Both the position numbers and the translations under genes were made by a program. Below are positions 20,561 through 29,095 of a stretch of 64,000 nucleotides of DNA, piece by piece. This stretch comes from Pectobacterium peruviense (GTDB lineage: Bacteria > Pseudomonadota > Gammaproteobacteria > Enterobacterales > Enterobacteriaceae). Position 1 is the first letter of the stretch. Each line of letters opens with the position of its first letter. The notes beneath the pieces are model-generated. The model had not been told where the DNA came from, did not search any database, and saw nothing but the letters and a program-made list of their open reading frames with translations. The stretch covers positions 62,001 to 126,000 of the forward strand of contig NZ_LXFV01000010.1 of assembly GCF_002847345.1 (NCBI RefSeq). The letters run 5' to 3'.

Positions 20561-21577
20561 TTAGCTTGCCTGCTCCAGAGAAATCGCGTTGCCCAGCCAG
20601 CGATCCAGGTCGTGCCACACACTGCTATCCGTGAGGTTACGCGCCGCCAGCCACTCTTCGTTAAACACCGTGTGCAGGTATTTTTCACCGCCGTCGGCGA
20701 TCGCCAGTACGACGTTGCCGCCGATACGATCTTGATAGATCAATTCCAGCGCTTTATAGATCACCCCACCCGTTGAGCCACCGACCAATAGCCCGTAATT
20801 CCGTGCAACATAGCGTGCCGTTTCAAACGCTTGTGCATCTGAAACCTGTTCGCCATAGTCGATGCAGCTGTAATCCAGTACCAGCCCCACGGTGTCCCCT
20901 GCTGGCGTACCGGTGCCGGACTGATAGTAGGGCTTACCGGGGTGGCCAAAGACGATAGAACCAACCGGCTCAACGGCAATGGTCGCAATATCCGGGTTAT
21001 GGACTTTCAGGCCGTGCGAAATGCCGGTCATCGATCCGCCCGTGCCTACGCAGCCGACAAACGCGTCAATCTTGCCAATCTGGCTGAACAACTCGCGGAC
21101 AAAATCGGCATAGCCGCCCGCATTCGCCGCGTTATCCGACTGGTTCATAAACACCGCGCCGGGAATTTCCTCCGCCAGCTGTGCCGCCATACGCTGGCGC
21201 TCCACCACCGCCACTTCATCTTCGCCGTAGTCGCCGGAGACGTAGCGAATTTCCGCGCCGAGCGCGCGCATGATGGCAATCTTGTCTTGTGCCGCATGAT
21301 GATCGACCACGGCGATAAAGCGCAGACCGTATTCAATCGACGCCAGCGCCAGCCCGATACCGGTATTACCCGATGATGACTCGACAATCGTGCCGCCGGG
21401 ACGAATTTTTCCTGACTTCAGTCCGGCGACAATCATGTTTCTCGCCATGCGATCCTTCATGCTGCCGCCGGGGTTGTTCTTCTCCACTTTTAAAAACAAA
21501 CGCGTATCCCCATAGGGGACGGGAATTTGTATAACGGGCGTATTACCAATCAAATCAGTTACTTTATTCAGGATCAT
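20561..21577 (-). CDS. SbnA-like PLP-dependent synthase (cysteine synthase fold)
   Basis: About 338 residues of the fold-type II PLP family: LIGNTPVIQIP, PLP-lysine motif NNPGGSMKDR, SSSGNTGIGLALA and the phosphate loop GTGGSMTG. SbnA joins O-phosphoserine and glutamate to form the precursor of Dap. The paralogue status, siderophore context and adjacent dehydrogenase argue for that role rather than cysteine synthesis. The start at 21577 (MILNKVTD) follows GGAG and lies 13 bp after the decarboxylase stop codon. A cystathionine or cysteine synthase role cannot be excluded from sequence alone. Confidence 0.85.
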   Translation of the reverse strand: MILNKVTDLIGNTPVIQIPVPYGDTRLFLKVEKNNPGGSMKDRMARNMIVAGLKSGKIRPGGTIVESSSGNTGIGLALASIEYGLRFIAVVDHHAAQDKIAIMRALGAEIRYVSGDYGEDEVAVVERQRMAAQLAEEIPGAVFMNQSDNAANAGGYADFVRELFSQIGKIDAFVGCVGTGGSMTGISHGLKVHNPDIATIAVEPVGSIVFGHPGKPYYQSGTGTPAGDTVGLVLDYSCIDYGEQVSDAQAFETARYVARNYGLLVGGSTGGVIYKALELIYQDRIGGNVVLAIADGGEKYLHTVFNEEWLAARNLTDSSVWHDLDRWLGNAISLEQAS

Positions 21578-21590
21578 GGTTCTGCTCCAT

Positions 21591-22994
21591 TCAGTTATCA
21601 CTGGAAAAAATCAGCTCACCTTTCTTACCTTTGAAAGCGCACAGGCGCGCAGGCAGCGGATGCCGATGAAACGCGTTCTCCAGCAGGTCCATCTGGTATC
21701 CCGCCGTATTCGCGTAAATCAGTAAGTCGCCTGGCTGCGGCACGGTTTGAAAATGAATCAATCGGTTCGTAATGACATCGTCGTCCAGACAGCTGTGTCC
21801 GGCGATCCAGGCTTTACCCGGCGTCGGACGTGTGTCTTTTTTGACGGAAAAAACATGCAGAGGATCAATCAAAAACTCAGAGTTAAACCAGGTTTCGCAC
21901 GCGCTGAAGCTGCTGCCTTCGACAAACACGACGTGGTTGCCATCCGGCTGGCGGCGCGTACGTGTGACGCGAAATACGGTAATCGCACTTTGGTCGGCCA
22001 GACTGCGCCCCGGCTCAATCGCCAGAATCAGGCCATACTGTTTCAGTATGTCCGCCACGCAATGCTGCCCAATTGAGGCTGACAAAAATGCCTCAAGATA
22101 GTCGGATGCCGAGCGCTCGCCGCCGTACGGGTAAAACGAGGTCGGCACCTGACCGTGGCGGTAATCCGCCTCATTCTGCTCCGCCAAATATGCCTGATAG
22201 CGAGAAGCCGAAAGATATTGAATCGGCAATCCGCCACCGATATCAATCATCGCGGGCTGCAAACCCCGTGACCGCGCCCGCTCCAGTAATGGCAACAGCT
22301 CAGCCAATGCGGCCACGCGGGTATCGGGAGCATAGCCGCCCAGATGGAAGTGGAAGCCTTCAAGATGAAGCACATCCTGTCTGGCGCTTAACGTCTCCAG
22401 ACAGAGCATGACCTCATCGGCCAGCATGCCAAAACGGCTGGCCTGTGTGAACGATGGGCGATAGCGCAGCAGTACCCGCACCGATTTCGTCACGCGCAAC
22501 AACGCCGTCAGCGCCAGCACGTCGTCGAACTCTTCCGGCGAATCCAGCACGATGAGCGCACGGTGATGAACCAGCTCAGTCAGAAACTCGCGCGTCTTTG
22601 CCGGGCCAGTGGCGCACAGCCGCGTGCCGTCGCAGCCAGCCCGCAGCGCATCTTTCAGTTCCTGCAAGCTGGAGACATCCACGCCGATGCCCGCGTTGAC
22701 AGCCGCCTGTACCAGCCCCGGCGATTTGTTCACCTTCGCGCCGTAGTACAGGCGGCAGTCCACATCGTGACGCTGCAACACGGTTCGCAATGCCTCGATA
22801 TTGTTGGCAACAGTGTGCGGCCAGACAATATTCAATGGCGACCCATACTGCTCAACCAGCCATGACAGCCTTTGTGGCGAGTTGAAAAGGAACTGCTCAA
22901 TCTCACTATCCAGATAAGGCGTCAGTCTCTCAGGCCAGTGGGCCTGCGTGACAGCGGGGGAAGACACTGCGGCAAAGCTAAACAGGTTGCTCAT
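21591..22994 (-). CDS. PLP-dependent decarboxylase, SbnH/FslC-like (fold type III)
   Basis: The 467-residue alanine racemase-like decarboxylase has the PLP-lysine block YYGAKVNKS, the phosphate-binding GGGLPI, the IEPGRSL block and the active-site Cys motif GHSCLDDD. SbnH decarboxylates a citryl-Dap intermediate in staphyloferrin B assembly; FslC-like relatives supply diamines in rhizoferrin loci. Here it likely turns a Dap unit into an ethylenediamine unit, or makes a diamine precursor. Start at 22994 behind AAGGAGATAGCG. It lies between the receptor and the SbnA-like gene in a tight operon. Confidence 0.87.
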   Translation of the reverse strand: MSNLFSFAAVSSPAVTQAHWPERLTPYLDSEIEQFLFNSPQRLSWLVEQYGSPLNIVWPHTVANNIEALRTVLQRHDVDCRLYYGAKVNKSPGLVQAAVNAGIGVDVSSLQELKDALRAGCDGTRLCATGPAKTREFLTELVHHRALIVLDSPEEFDDVLALTALLRVTKSVRVLLRYRPSFTQASRFGMLADEVMLCLETLSARQDVLHLEGFHFHLGGYAPDTRVAALAELLPLLERARSRGLQPAMIDIGGGLPIQYLSASRYQAYLAEQNEADYRHGQVPTSFYPYGGERSASDYLEAFLSASIGQHCVADILKQYGLILAIEPGRSLADQSAITVFRVTRTRRQPDGNHVVFVEGSSFSACETWFNSEFLIDPLHVFSVKKDTRPTPGKAWIAGHSCLDDDVITNRLIHFQTVPQPGDLLIYANTAGYQMDLLENAFHRHPLPARLCAFKGKKGELIFSSDN

Positions 22995-23035
22995 CGCTAT
23001 CTCCTTAACGTTCGGTTCCTGAAAAATACCTATCC

Positions 23036-25258
23036 TTAGAAATCAACCGCCACGGATAGCATCAGCGTCCGCGGCGTTCCTTGCGATACCGTGCTGAATG
23101 ACGTCACGCCAGACCAGTAATTACGGTCAAAGGCGTTAAGGACATCGGCACGGAACGTGGTAGGGGCGTTATAGATTCGCGTCTTGTAACGTGCGCCGAA
23201 ATCAACGGTGGTCCAGGAAGGAATAGACTGGGTATTGATGGTGTTGACGTTCTGCTTCCCGTTATGGATGACGTTGGCGTTCAGCGTAAGATCGCGCAGG
23301 AACGGCAGGTCATATTCCACCCCGGCGTTAGCCTGAAAACGCGACGTGCCCGGCGCGCGCTTGCCCTGCGCACCCGGCGTCACGCTTTTGGTCAGCTCGG
23401 CATCCAGCAGCATCACGCCGCCGGTCAGACGCAGATCCTCCCGCGGTGAACCAACCACATCCAGTTCGATACCCCGATTGCGCTGCTCGTTAGCTGTAAC
23501 AAACTCACTACCCGTACCGTTAACCAGTGCGCCGCTTGGCTTGGTGATCTGGAAAACGCTCAGCGTAGAGATCGTTCCCAGCGCATCCACTTTCACCCCG
23601 GCTTCATACTGTTTGCTCTTATACGGAGCAAGTACCTGCCCCGGATTACTTGCATTCGCTGGCGCGATATCCCCTTTGCTCAGCCCCTCAATGTAGTTGG
23701 CATAGAGCGAGACGTGCTGCCAGGGCTTAACAACTACACCCACCATCGGCGTTATCGCATTTTTGTCGTAAGACGATGAAGGTGCGCTATTGCCGGGAAC
23801 AAAGTTATCCGACTTGATCTGCTGATAACGCAGCCCACCTGTGATCTGCAGCGCATCGTTCCAGAAGCCGAGCGTATCCGCCAACGCGATACCCGACAGC
23901 GCGGTGGAAGAACGTTTGCTAATCGTTGCTGGTGCAGCAATGTCAACGGGGGACATATATACGGGGTTATAGATATTCGTATTGAGGTCTGGACCAATTT
24001 CGCTCGATGTCGCGTGACGATCTCTGTAATAACTGGTTTGGGCTGATAATTTGTGTGTCACCGAGCCCGTTTCCACATCAGCTCTAATGCCCGTAGCCAA
24101 GTTATAACGACTCACAGCAGCACGGTAATTCACAAGATAAGAGGTACTGTTTCCTATTCTGGTTACATCACCATTGTTATTCGTAACCTGCGGCACCTGC
24201 TCCGACAGTCGGCTCACGTGCGCGCTGGAACCGCCCAGATCGGTAAACCAGGTGACGTTATCCGCCAGATCGTATTCGGTATGCAGCAACACCGACTGAT
24301 CTTTGGAATGCCAGAAGCCCCACGGCTGAGAAATGTTGGTGTTGCCATCTGGTGCATCAGGCACCGTCACCCCCGCCGCGAACGAATAAGGGCGAGACGG
24401 CGCACGCGTTTTCAGGTGCTGAGTGATGAGATCCAACGTGGCACGGAAACGTTCTGATGAGAAATCCAGCCCAAGTGCGCCGACCTGTGTGCGCTTGTCG
24501 CTGCCGTCCCACACCGTGTCGCCGTAGCCATAGTTGCCGTTAAAACGCACGCCGAGCAGATTGTTATTGTCCAACGCATAAACGCGGGAAATATCCGCAT
24601 GCTGCGTGAATTGGGAATCAGACTGCCAGCTGGTGGTGAGGCGAGTCAGGTTACCGACGGTGGTCGGGCGTTTAGTGACGGCGTTAATCACACCACCCAC
24701 GCTGCTGTTCGGGGACAGCCCATACAGCAGCGCCGACGGTCCTTTCAGGACTTCCACTCGCTCAATGTAGTCGGTCATCAACTGATAGTTGGGCGCAACA
24801 CCGTAGACGCCGTTCATGGCAATGTCGCTCAGGTTTCCTTCGTTGAGTGGGAAACCGCGGATGTAGTAAGAATCCAGCAGACCGCCCTGAGAACTGCTCA
24901 CCCGCACCGAGGCGTCATGTGCCACTACCTGCCCCAGCGTCTGTGCCTGTTTGTTTTCAATAAACGATGAGGTCATGTTGCTGACGTTAAACGGCGTATC
25001 CATGACATCCTTTTTGCCCAGCAGCCCGGTACTGGACGATCGCGCCGACATACCGCCCGCCACCAGCCCCCGCACAGCCTCGGCGTCTTTGGCTTCCACC
25101 ACGATGGTGGAATCATCGCGTTCTCCCGTTGCCGCCTGCACGGGTATCGCGATTCCACTCAGCATAGCGATTGCCGCCGTTATGGCGACGCCCAACGTAG
25201 AGGGAATGGGAAAATGGTGCTTTCCGGTAGACGGCGTGAAGTTCTTCCTGGCGTTCAT
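23036..25258 (-). CDS. TonB-dependent siderophore receptor
   Basis: The outer membrane receptor is about 740 residues. A signal peptide ends near PVQAA, followed by a TonB-box-like stretch STIVVEA, a plug domain (DTPFNVSNMTSSFIEN, YYIRGFPLNEG, RVEVLKGPSALLYGLSPNSSVGGVIN) and a beta barrel ending in the terminal Phe (LMLSVAVDF). There is no N-terminal signalling domain of the FecA/FpvA type. I chose the start at 25258 (MNARKNF) because it gives a normal signal peptide; the frame opens at 25336, just after the NIS synthetase gene. It should take up the ferric form of the siderophore made by this operon. Confidence 0.92.
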   Translation of the reverse strand: MNARKNFTPSTGKHHFPIPSTLGVAITAAIAMLSGIAIPVQAATGERDDSTIVVEAKDAEAVRGLVAGGMSARSSSTGLLGKKDVMDTPFNVSNMTSSFIENKQAQTLGQVVAHDASVRVSSSQGGLLDSYYIRGFPLNEGNLSDIAMNGVYGVAPNYQLMTDYIERVEVLKGPSALLYGLSPNSSVGGVINAVTKRPTTVGNLTRLTTSWQSDSQFTQHADISRVYALDNNNLLGVRFNGNYGYGDTVWDGSDKRTQVGALGLDFSSERFRATLDLITQHLKTRAPSRPYSFAAGVTVPDAPDGNTNISQPWGFWHSKDQSVLLHTEYDLADNVTWFTDLGGSSAHVSRLSEQVPQVTNNNGDVTRIGNSTSYLVNYRAAVSRYNLATGIRADVETGSVTHKLSAQTSYYRDRHATSSEIGPDLNTNIYNPVYMSPVDIAAPATISKRSSTALSGIALADTLGFWNDALQITGGLRYQQIKSDNFVPGNSAPSSSYDKNAITPMVGVVVKPWQHVSLYANYIEGLSKGDIAPANASNPGQVLAPYKSKQYEAGVKVDALGTISTLSVFQITKPSGALVNGTGSEFVTANEQRNRGIELDVVGSPREDLRLTGGVMLLDAELTKSVTPGAQGKRAPGTSRFQANAGVEYDLPFLRDLTLNANVIHNGKQNVNTINTQSIPSWTTVDFGARYKTRIYNAPTTFRADVLNAFDRNYWSGVTSFSTVSQGTPRTLMLSVAVDF

Positions 25259-25339
25259 CAACAAAGTTATCCATCTCAAAATGAGGACTGAAAAAGATGC
25301 TCCCGTTTTTAGCCTGTAAGGCAGGAGCATCGCCATACA

Positions 25340-27241
25340 TCACGGCTCGACGCGAGTTTCTTCTCCTTCCGTGAGGAAGGGGTTGCTCAGGCCGTGCTGA
25401 ATCCGGTAGTCGCGGTATTCCTGGATATGCATGCGCAACAGCGAGCGCGTATACCAAGGCTGGGTCAAAAACATGTCACGCTCGGTCTGCCACACATCGC
25501 CATCAACGCGCGATTTCACTGCGTCAAACGCCGCGGCGGTTTCCTCTTTCATCACCTGCCACAGTCGGGCATCGGCAAAGCCATATTCCGCGCTGAGTGC
25601 CAGTGCCAATTCGTGCAGGTGACTGACAAAACAGGCATCGACGACAAACATCCGCACCGGCTCGATATCGCCTTCAAATACCGTGGGCAGAATGCCGGGC
25701 CAGACGTAAGGTTGCAGGTGATAGCCGCGCTGACTCAGCAGCGGTGCGTAGGTACGTCCGTCGCCGAAATCACGAATTAATAACCCCTGCGCGACGCCTT
25801 CAGGCGAGAAGAGGATCTGGCTGTTCTGCTGGTGTGCTTCCAGCCCGATGCCGTACAGCAGATAGATAGCGATGACAGGACGGGTCACAGCGCGCACGTA
25901 TTGACGGAACCACGCTTCTGCGCCAAGCCCGGACAGCGTAACCAGCTCGGTGAATAATGGTTGGTCGCGGTGAGGCAGCGCCGTAAACAGCGTGGCGACG
26001 GTGACGGGCAGCGCACCGTCGGAGCGTTCATAGGCGCGCGCATCGCGGAAGACGACAGAGAGGTGTTTGCCCACTGCGTCATCCTGATGCACCGCATGTT
26101 TGTAGTGGAATGCGGCCTCTTCGCGGAAAAACTCCAGCCGCTGCTCGAACCCGCCTTCCTGCGCCAGGATCGCTTCGATAATGGTGCTAATGCGCGGCCC
26201 CATGTGGATCGATTTTGCCTGTAGGCTACGCATTTCGCTGGTCATCCAGATGGCGACAGGCAGCTTGATGAAAGGAGAAGAAGGTGGCTCAACGGGCAAG
26301 ACGGTGCGGAACGACATCCCCGGCAGCGTGATGAGATCGGGGCCGTCGGTGAGTAAAATCCCTTCGGCAATCTCATCCGCGTAATGGGATTTCACCCAGT
26401 TTTCCAGATGCCAGCTGTGGATTGGCAGCGGAAGCCACTGCGTCTCATCCAACCCTTGTTGATTCAAGCGCTGCTTCCAGTCCTGCCAGAGCGCGGGGAA
26501 CGCCTGAGCAAACCACTGATGAAAATCATCGACGTGCGGCATGCATTCCACATACGCCATATCACGGCGCAGCGCGGTAATACGCAGCGGCACACGAGCA
26601 TTGAATTCTGGCGACAGCAGTTGGACATCTTCGTCACTCAGGCCCGGACGGGATTTCCAGGTGGGATAATAGGGATGCCCTTCCAGCGATCCCCACTGGT
26701 CGAGCAACATCGCGGCATCGCGAATGCTTCGCTGCCGACGCAGCCACTGCGTGAAACATTCCTGCCCATCCTGCCGCATGGCATCAGCCACCTCAGCACG
26801 CCATTGGCTACGATAACGCCGGGCGTTGGTATCATTACGGACACTGTTGCCGACATCTTTTTTCAGGCCATTAATGCCGCTTTCTTCGGGATGGAAATCA
26901 AAACTCTCGCGGAGTAAATCAATCAACTGTGCGTGGTCAGTGACGGGAAAAGACGTCCCTTGGGAATTAATGTGATAAATATTTCCATTATTAATATAAG
27001 TGTTTGCCGGGGCCGAATAAATATCATCAAACTTCAATTCACCGTTGTTTCCGCGCAAAGAAAATGTTGCACGACCGGAATTAACCTCAGTAAATATCAG
27101 GTTATATTTATTCAAAATCCCTTCAGCGAAAAAGCAGCGAATCAATCGCCTTAACGCATTTTTATTTGAATAATCAGAGAGAAAACCATCTGGAATATTC
27201 CGTATATCCCTGTGTTCAACTGCGTCTGCCTTGATATTCAT
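25340..27241 (-). CDS. NIS siderophore synthetase (IucA/IucC family)
   Basis: A 633-residue NRPS-independent siderophore synthetase. These enzymes adenylate a carboxylate, usually citrate, and couple it to an amine. Family motifs seen: GHPYYPTWKSR (usual HPxxKxR-like region), KLPVAIWMTSEMR (KLxxxxxxTSxxR), GIGLEAHQQNS, and LIRDFGDGR near the C-terminus. It is the only synthetase in the cluster; staphyloferrin B needs three and achromobactin needs three, while rhizoferrin needs one. The start at 27241 follows GGGAG; a GTG two codons upstream is possible. It is first in the operon, behind a candidate Fur box. The N-terminal 130 residues are AT-rich and poorly conserved-looking. Confidence 0.93.
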   Translation of the reverse strand: MNIKADAVEHRDIRNIPDGFLSDYSNKNALRRLIRCFFAEGILNKYNLIFTEVNSGRATFSLRGNNGELKFDDIYSAPANTYINNGNIYHINSQGTSFPVTDHAQLIDLLRESFDFHPEESGINGLKKDVGNSVRNDTNARRYRSQWRAEVADAMRQDGQECFTQWLRRQRSIRDAAMLLDQWGSLEGHPYYPTWKSRPGLSDEDVQLLSPEFNARVPLRITALRRDMAYVECMPHVDDFHQWFAQAFPALWQDWKQRLNQQGLDETQWLPLPIHSWHLENWVKSHYADEIAEGILLTDGPDLITLPGMSFRTVLPVEPPSSPFIKLPVAIWMTSEMRSLQAKSIHMGPRISTIIEAILAQEGGFEQRLEFFREEAAFHYKHAVHQDDAVGKHLSVVFRDARAYERSDGALPVTVATLFTALPHRDQPLFTELVTLSGLGAEAWFRQYVRAVTRPVIAIYLLYGIGLEAHQQNSQILFSPEGVAQGLLIRDFGDGRTYAPLLSQRGYHLQPYVWPGILPTVFEGDIEPVRMFVVDACFVSHLHELALALSAEYGFADARLWQVMKEETAAAFDAVKSRVDGDVWQTERDMFLTQPWYTRSLLRMHIQEYRDYRIQHGLSNPFLTEGEETRVEP

Positions 27242-27402
27242 AATCACTCCCTATACCGATAAAACAAGTAAGAATGGATTGCTGTAACGTATAAAAGGGT
27301 GTCATTAGATCGCGGGTTAACACATCCCGAAACTTAATAAAAATGTCGTGATTGATAGATTGAAAAATAATGAACGGAAAGCTAGCATATCACTAACGTC
27401 AA

Positions 27403-27424
27403 TGTAAATAGGTATCATTCTTAT
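27403..27424. promoter_or_regulatory. Candidate Fur box between NIS synthetase and CitE-like gene
   Basis: The segment TGTAAATAGGTATCA (27403-27417) matches 10 of 14 fixed positions of the 7-1-7 Fur consensus TGATAATnATTATCA, and a weaker overlapping unit follows it by 6 bp. It lies in the 250-bp divergent promoter region of the siderophore operon and the CitE-like gene, where iron repression would be expected. Assignment is by consensus only. Confidence 0.5.
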
Positions 27425-27491
27425 TCGCAATTAATTAGTTACATTTCTATAAATTCATTTTTAATCAATGAAATAAGCAAAGGAGAACAGC

Positions 27492-28373
27492 ATGGAACAC
27501 GCTAAGACCTACCTCTTCGTGCCTGGAAATTCGCCTCATCGCTTTCAACATGCCATCCGCTGTGGAGCTGATGCCGTGATATTTGATCTGGAAGATGCTG
27601 TTCATCCTGATGAAAAAAACCAGGCCAGAGAAAATATTATCCAATGGTATGAAAATGATACCTCCGTCTCTGAAATAAATTGCAAAAAATATATACGTTT
27701 AAATAAATTTGGATCACCGGAATTCAGTCAAGATGTCGACTTTATAAATAGACTCAGTAACAAGGCGAGATTAAGAAATAAAACCGCAGCGAGACATGAA
27801 ATAGCCACACAGGAAATTGTCTTACCAAAAATAGAGTCAGCAGCAATGCTGAATGAAGCGAGGGAAATGATAAATCGTAATAGATTGGAAAATGTGAATA
27901 TTATTGCGATTATTGAGACTGCTCGGGGATTACATAATGCGGAAGAAATTTGTGACGCAGGTGTAGAAAGGGTGGCATTTGGTTCATTGGATTTCTCACT
28001 CGACATCCATTGCGATCAATCCCTGCACGCATTGCTGTATGCCAGAAGCCGTATTGTACTGGCGTCCAGACTGGCTGATTTACCGCCGCCAATAGACTGC
28101 GTTAATCCCGATTTCACGCATCATGACCGAGTGCTAGCTGACGCACTACATGCACGCTCGCTCGGCTTCTCGGCCAAACTCTGTATCCATCCCTCACAGA
28201 TCGATACCGTTCAGCAGGCTTTCACGGCAGATCGTAGCAAAATAGACTGGGCAAAGCAGGTTTTGAAAGCGGCCGAACACAGCTACGCTTTCCAGATAAA
28301 CGGCGAGATGGTGGACTTACCTGTCATTGAGCAGGCCAGACAGCTCTTGCGAGCACAAAATTCGGATGGCTAA
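27492..28373 (+). CDS. CitE-like HpcH/HpaI-family lyase, divergent to siderophore operon
   Basis: The 293-residue TIM-barrel protein is of the CitE / malyl-CoA lyase type: FVPGNSPHRF, metal-site FDLEDAV, LPKIES, IIETARGL, FGSLDFSLDI and AKLCIHPSQ. Family members cleave or form C-C bonds of citryl, malyl or citramalyl compounds. In staphyloferrin B loci SbnG, another HpcH/HpaI-fold enzyme, is a dedicated citrate synthase, so a citrate-supplying or citryl-processing role is attractive here. No CitD/CitF partners are present, arguing against citrate fermentation. Start behind AAAGGAGAACAGC. The 5' half is more AT-rich than its neighbours. Confidence 0.8.
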   Translation: MEHAKTYLFVPGNSPHRFQHAIRCGADAVIFDLEDAVHPDEKNQARENIIQWYENDTSVSEINCKKYIRLNKFGSPEFSQDVDFINRLSNKARLRNKTAARHEIATQEIVLPKIESAAMLNEAREMINRNRLENVNIIAIIETARGLHNAEEICDAGVERVAFGSLDFSLDIHCDQSLHALLYARSRIVLASRLADLPPPIDCVNPDFTHHDRVLADALHARSLGFSAKLCIHPSQIDTVQQAFTADRSKIDWAKQVLKAAEHSYAFQINGEMVDLPVIEQARQLLRAQNSDG

Positions 28374-28384
28374 ACCTGTTCCAG

Positions 28385-28436
28385 GCGACGTCGCGTTTTT
28401 CACGTCAGCGATGCATCTGCCCGGTGTGAGCCGGGC
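28385..28436 (+). terminator. Weak terminator-like structures between CitE-like gene and greB
   Basis: The palindrome GCGACGTCGC (28385-28394) is followed by GTTTTTC, and a second hairpin GCCCGG-6 nt-CCGGGC spans 28419-28436. They lie between the convergent CitE-like gene and greB and could end either transcript. Both are modest. Confidence 0.4.
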
Positions 28437-28441
28437 TACGC

Positions 28442-28921
28442 TCATGATTTAACGTAATCAATCGCATTGACGAACCACTCGCGTGGGCCATCTGGCGTGT
28501 TCACGGTGAATTCTTCATCAACCGCTTTTTTCAGCATCGCGCGTGCCATCGGGGAATCGATCGAAATATAGTCTTTGCTGTCGCCATAGATCTCATCTGG
28601 ACCGACAATCCGCAAGCGCTTCACGTCACCTTGCTCATTTTCGATCTCGACCCAGGCACCAAAAAATACGCTGCCATCCTGCTGCGGTGAATAATCAACG
28701 ATTTTCAATTCCGCCAGACACTTTCTCAGATAGCGCACACGGCGATCGATCTGGCGTAATAAACGCTTATTGTAGGTGTAGTCCGCATTTTCCGAGCGAT
28801 CTCCCAGGCTAGCAGCCCAGGAAACGATTTTGGTAATTTCCGGGCGCTTTACATTCCAGAGATGCTCATGCTCTACCCGCAGTTTGTCATAGCCCTCGCG
28901 GGTAATCAGATTGGTTTTCAA
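28442..28921 (-). CDS. greB: GreB, transcript cleavage factor
   Basis: The 159-residue protein enters the RNA polymerase secondary channel and stimulates cleavage of backtracked RNA. The acidic tip sequence GDRSENADYTYNKR lies between the two helices of the N-terminal coiled coil (start MKTNLITREGYDKL). The C-terminal FKBP-like domain includes VGPDEIYGDSKDYISIDSPMA. In E. coli greB is divergent from ompR; here the same orientation relative to ompR is lost and 12 kb of siderophore genes lie between them. Confidence 0.97.
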   Translation of the reverse strand: MKTNLITREGYDKLRVEHEHLWNVKRPEITKIVSWAASLGDRSENADYTYNKRLLRQIDRRVRYLRKCLAELKIVDYSPQQDGSVFFGAWVEIENEQGDVKRLRIVGPDEIYGDSKDYISIDSPMARAMLKKAVDEEFTVNTPDGPREWFVNAIDYVKS

Positions 28922-29095
28922 GTCAGTAACCCCGTTAGGCTCTTAGCGCGTATGCCGCTCTTCAATATATCCGCGTGCAAAAAATCGCGCGTTCATTACA
29001 CAGATTTACAATTTTGGCTAATAATCTATCAACAGACATAAATATGTCATTTCTATCCCGTACTTTTAGCCACGGAGAGCTACGGAGAACGATTT

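Noticed and set aside
21591-22994. Diaminopimelate decarboxylase for lysine synthesis (lysA)
   Set aside because: Same fold, but the context inside a siderophore operon and the resemblance to SbnH/FslC-type sequences favour a siderophore role.
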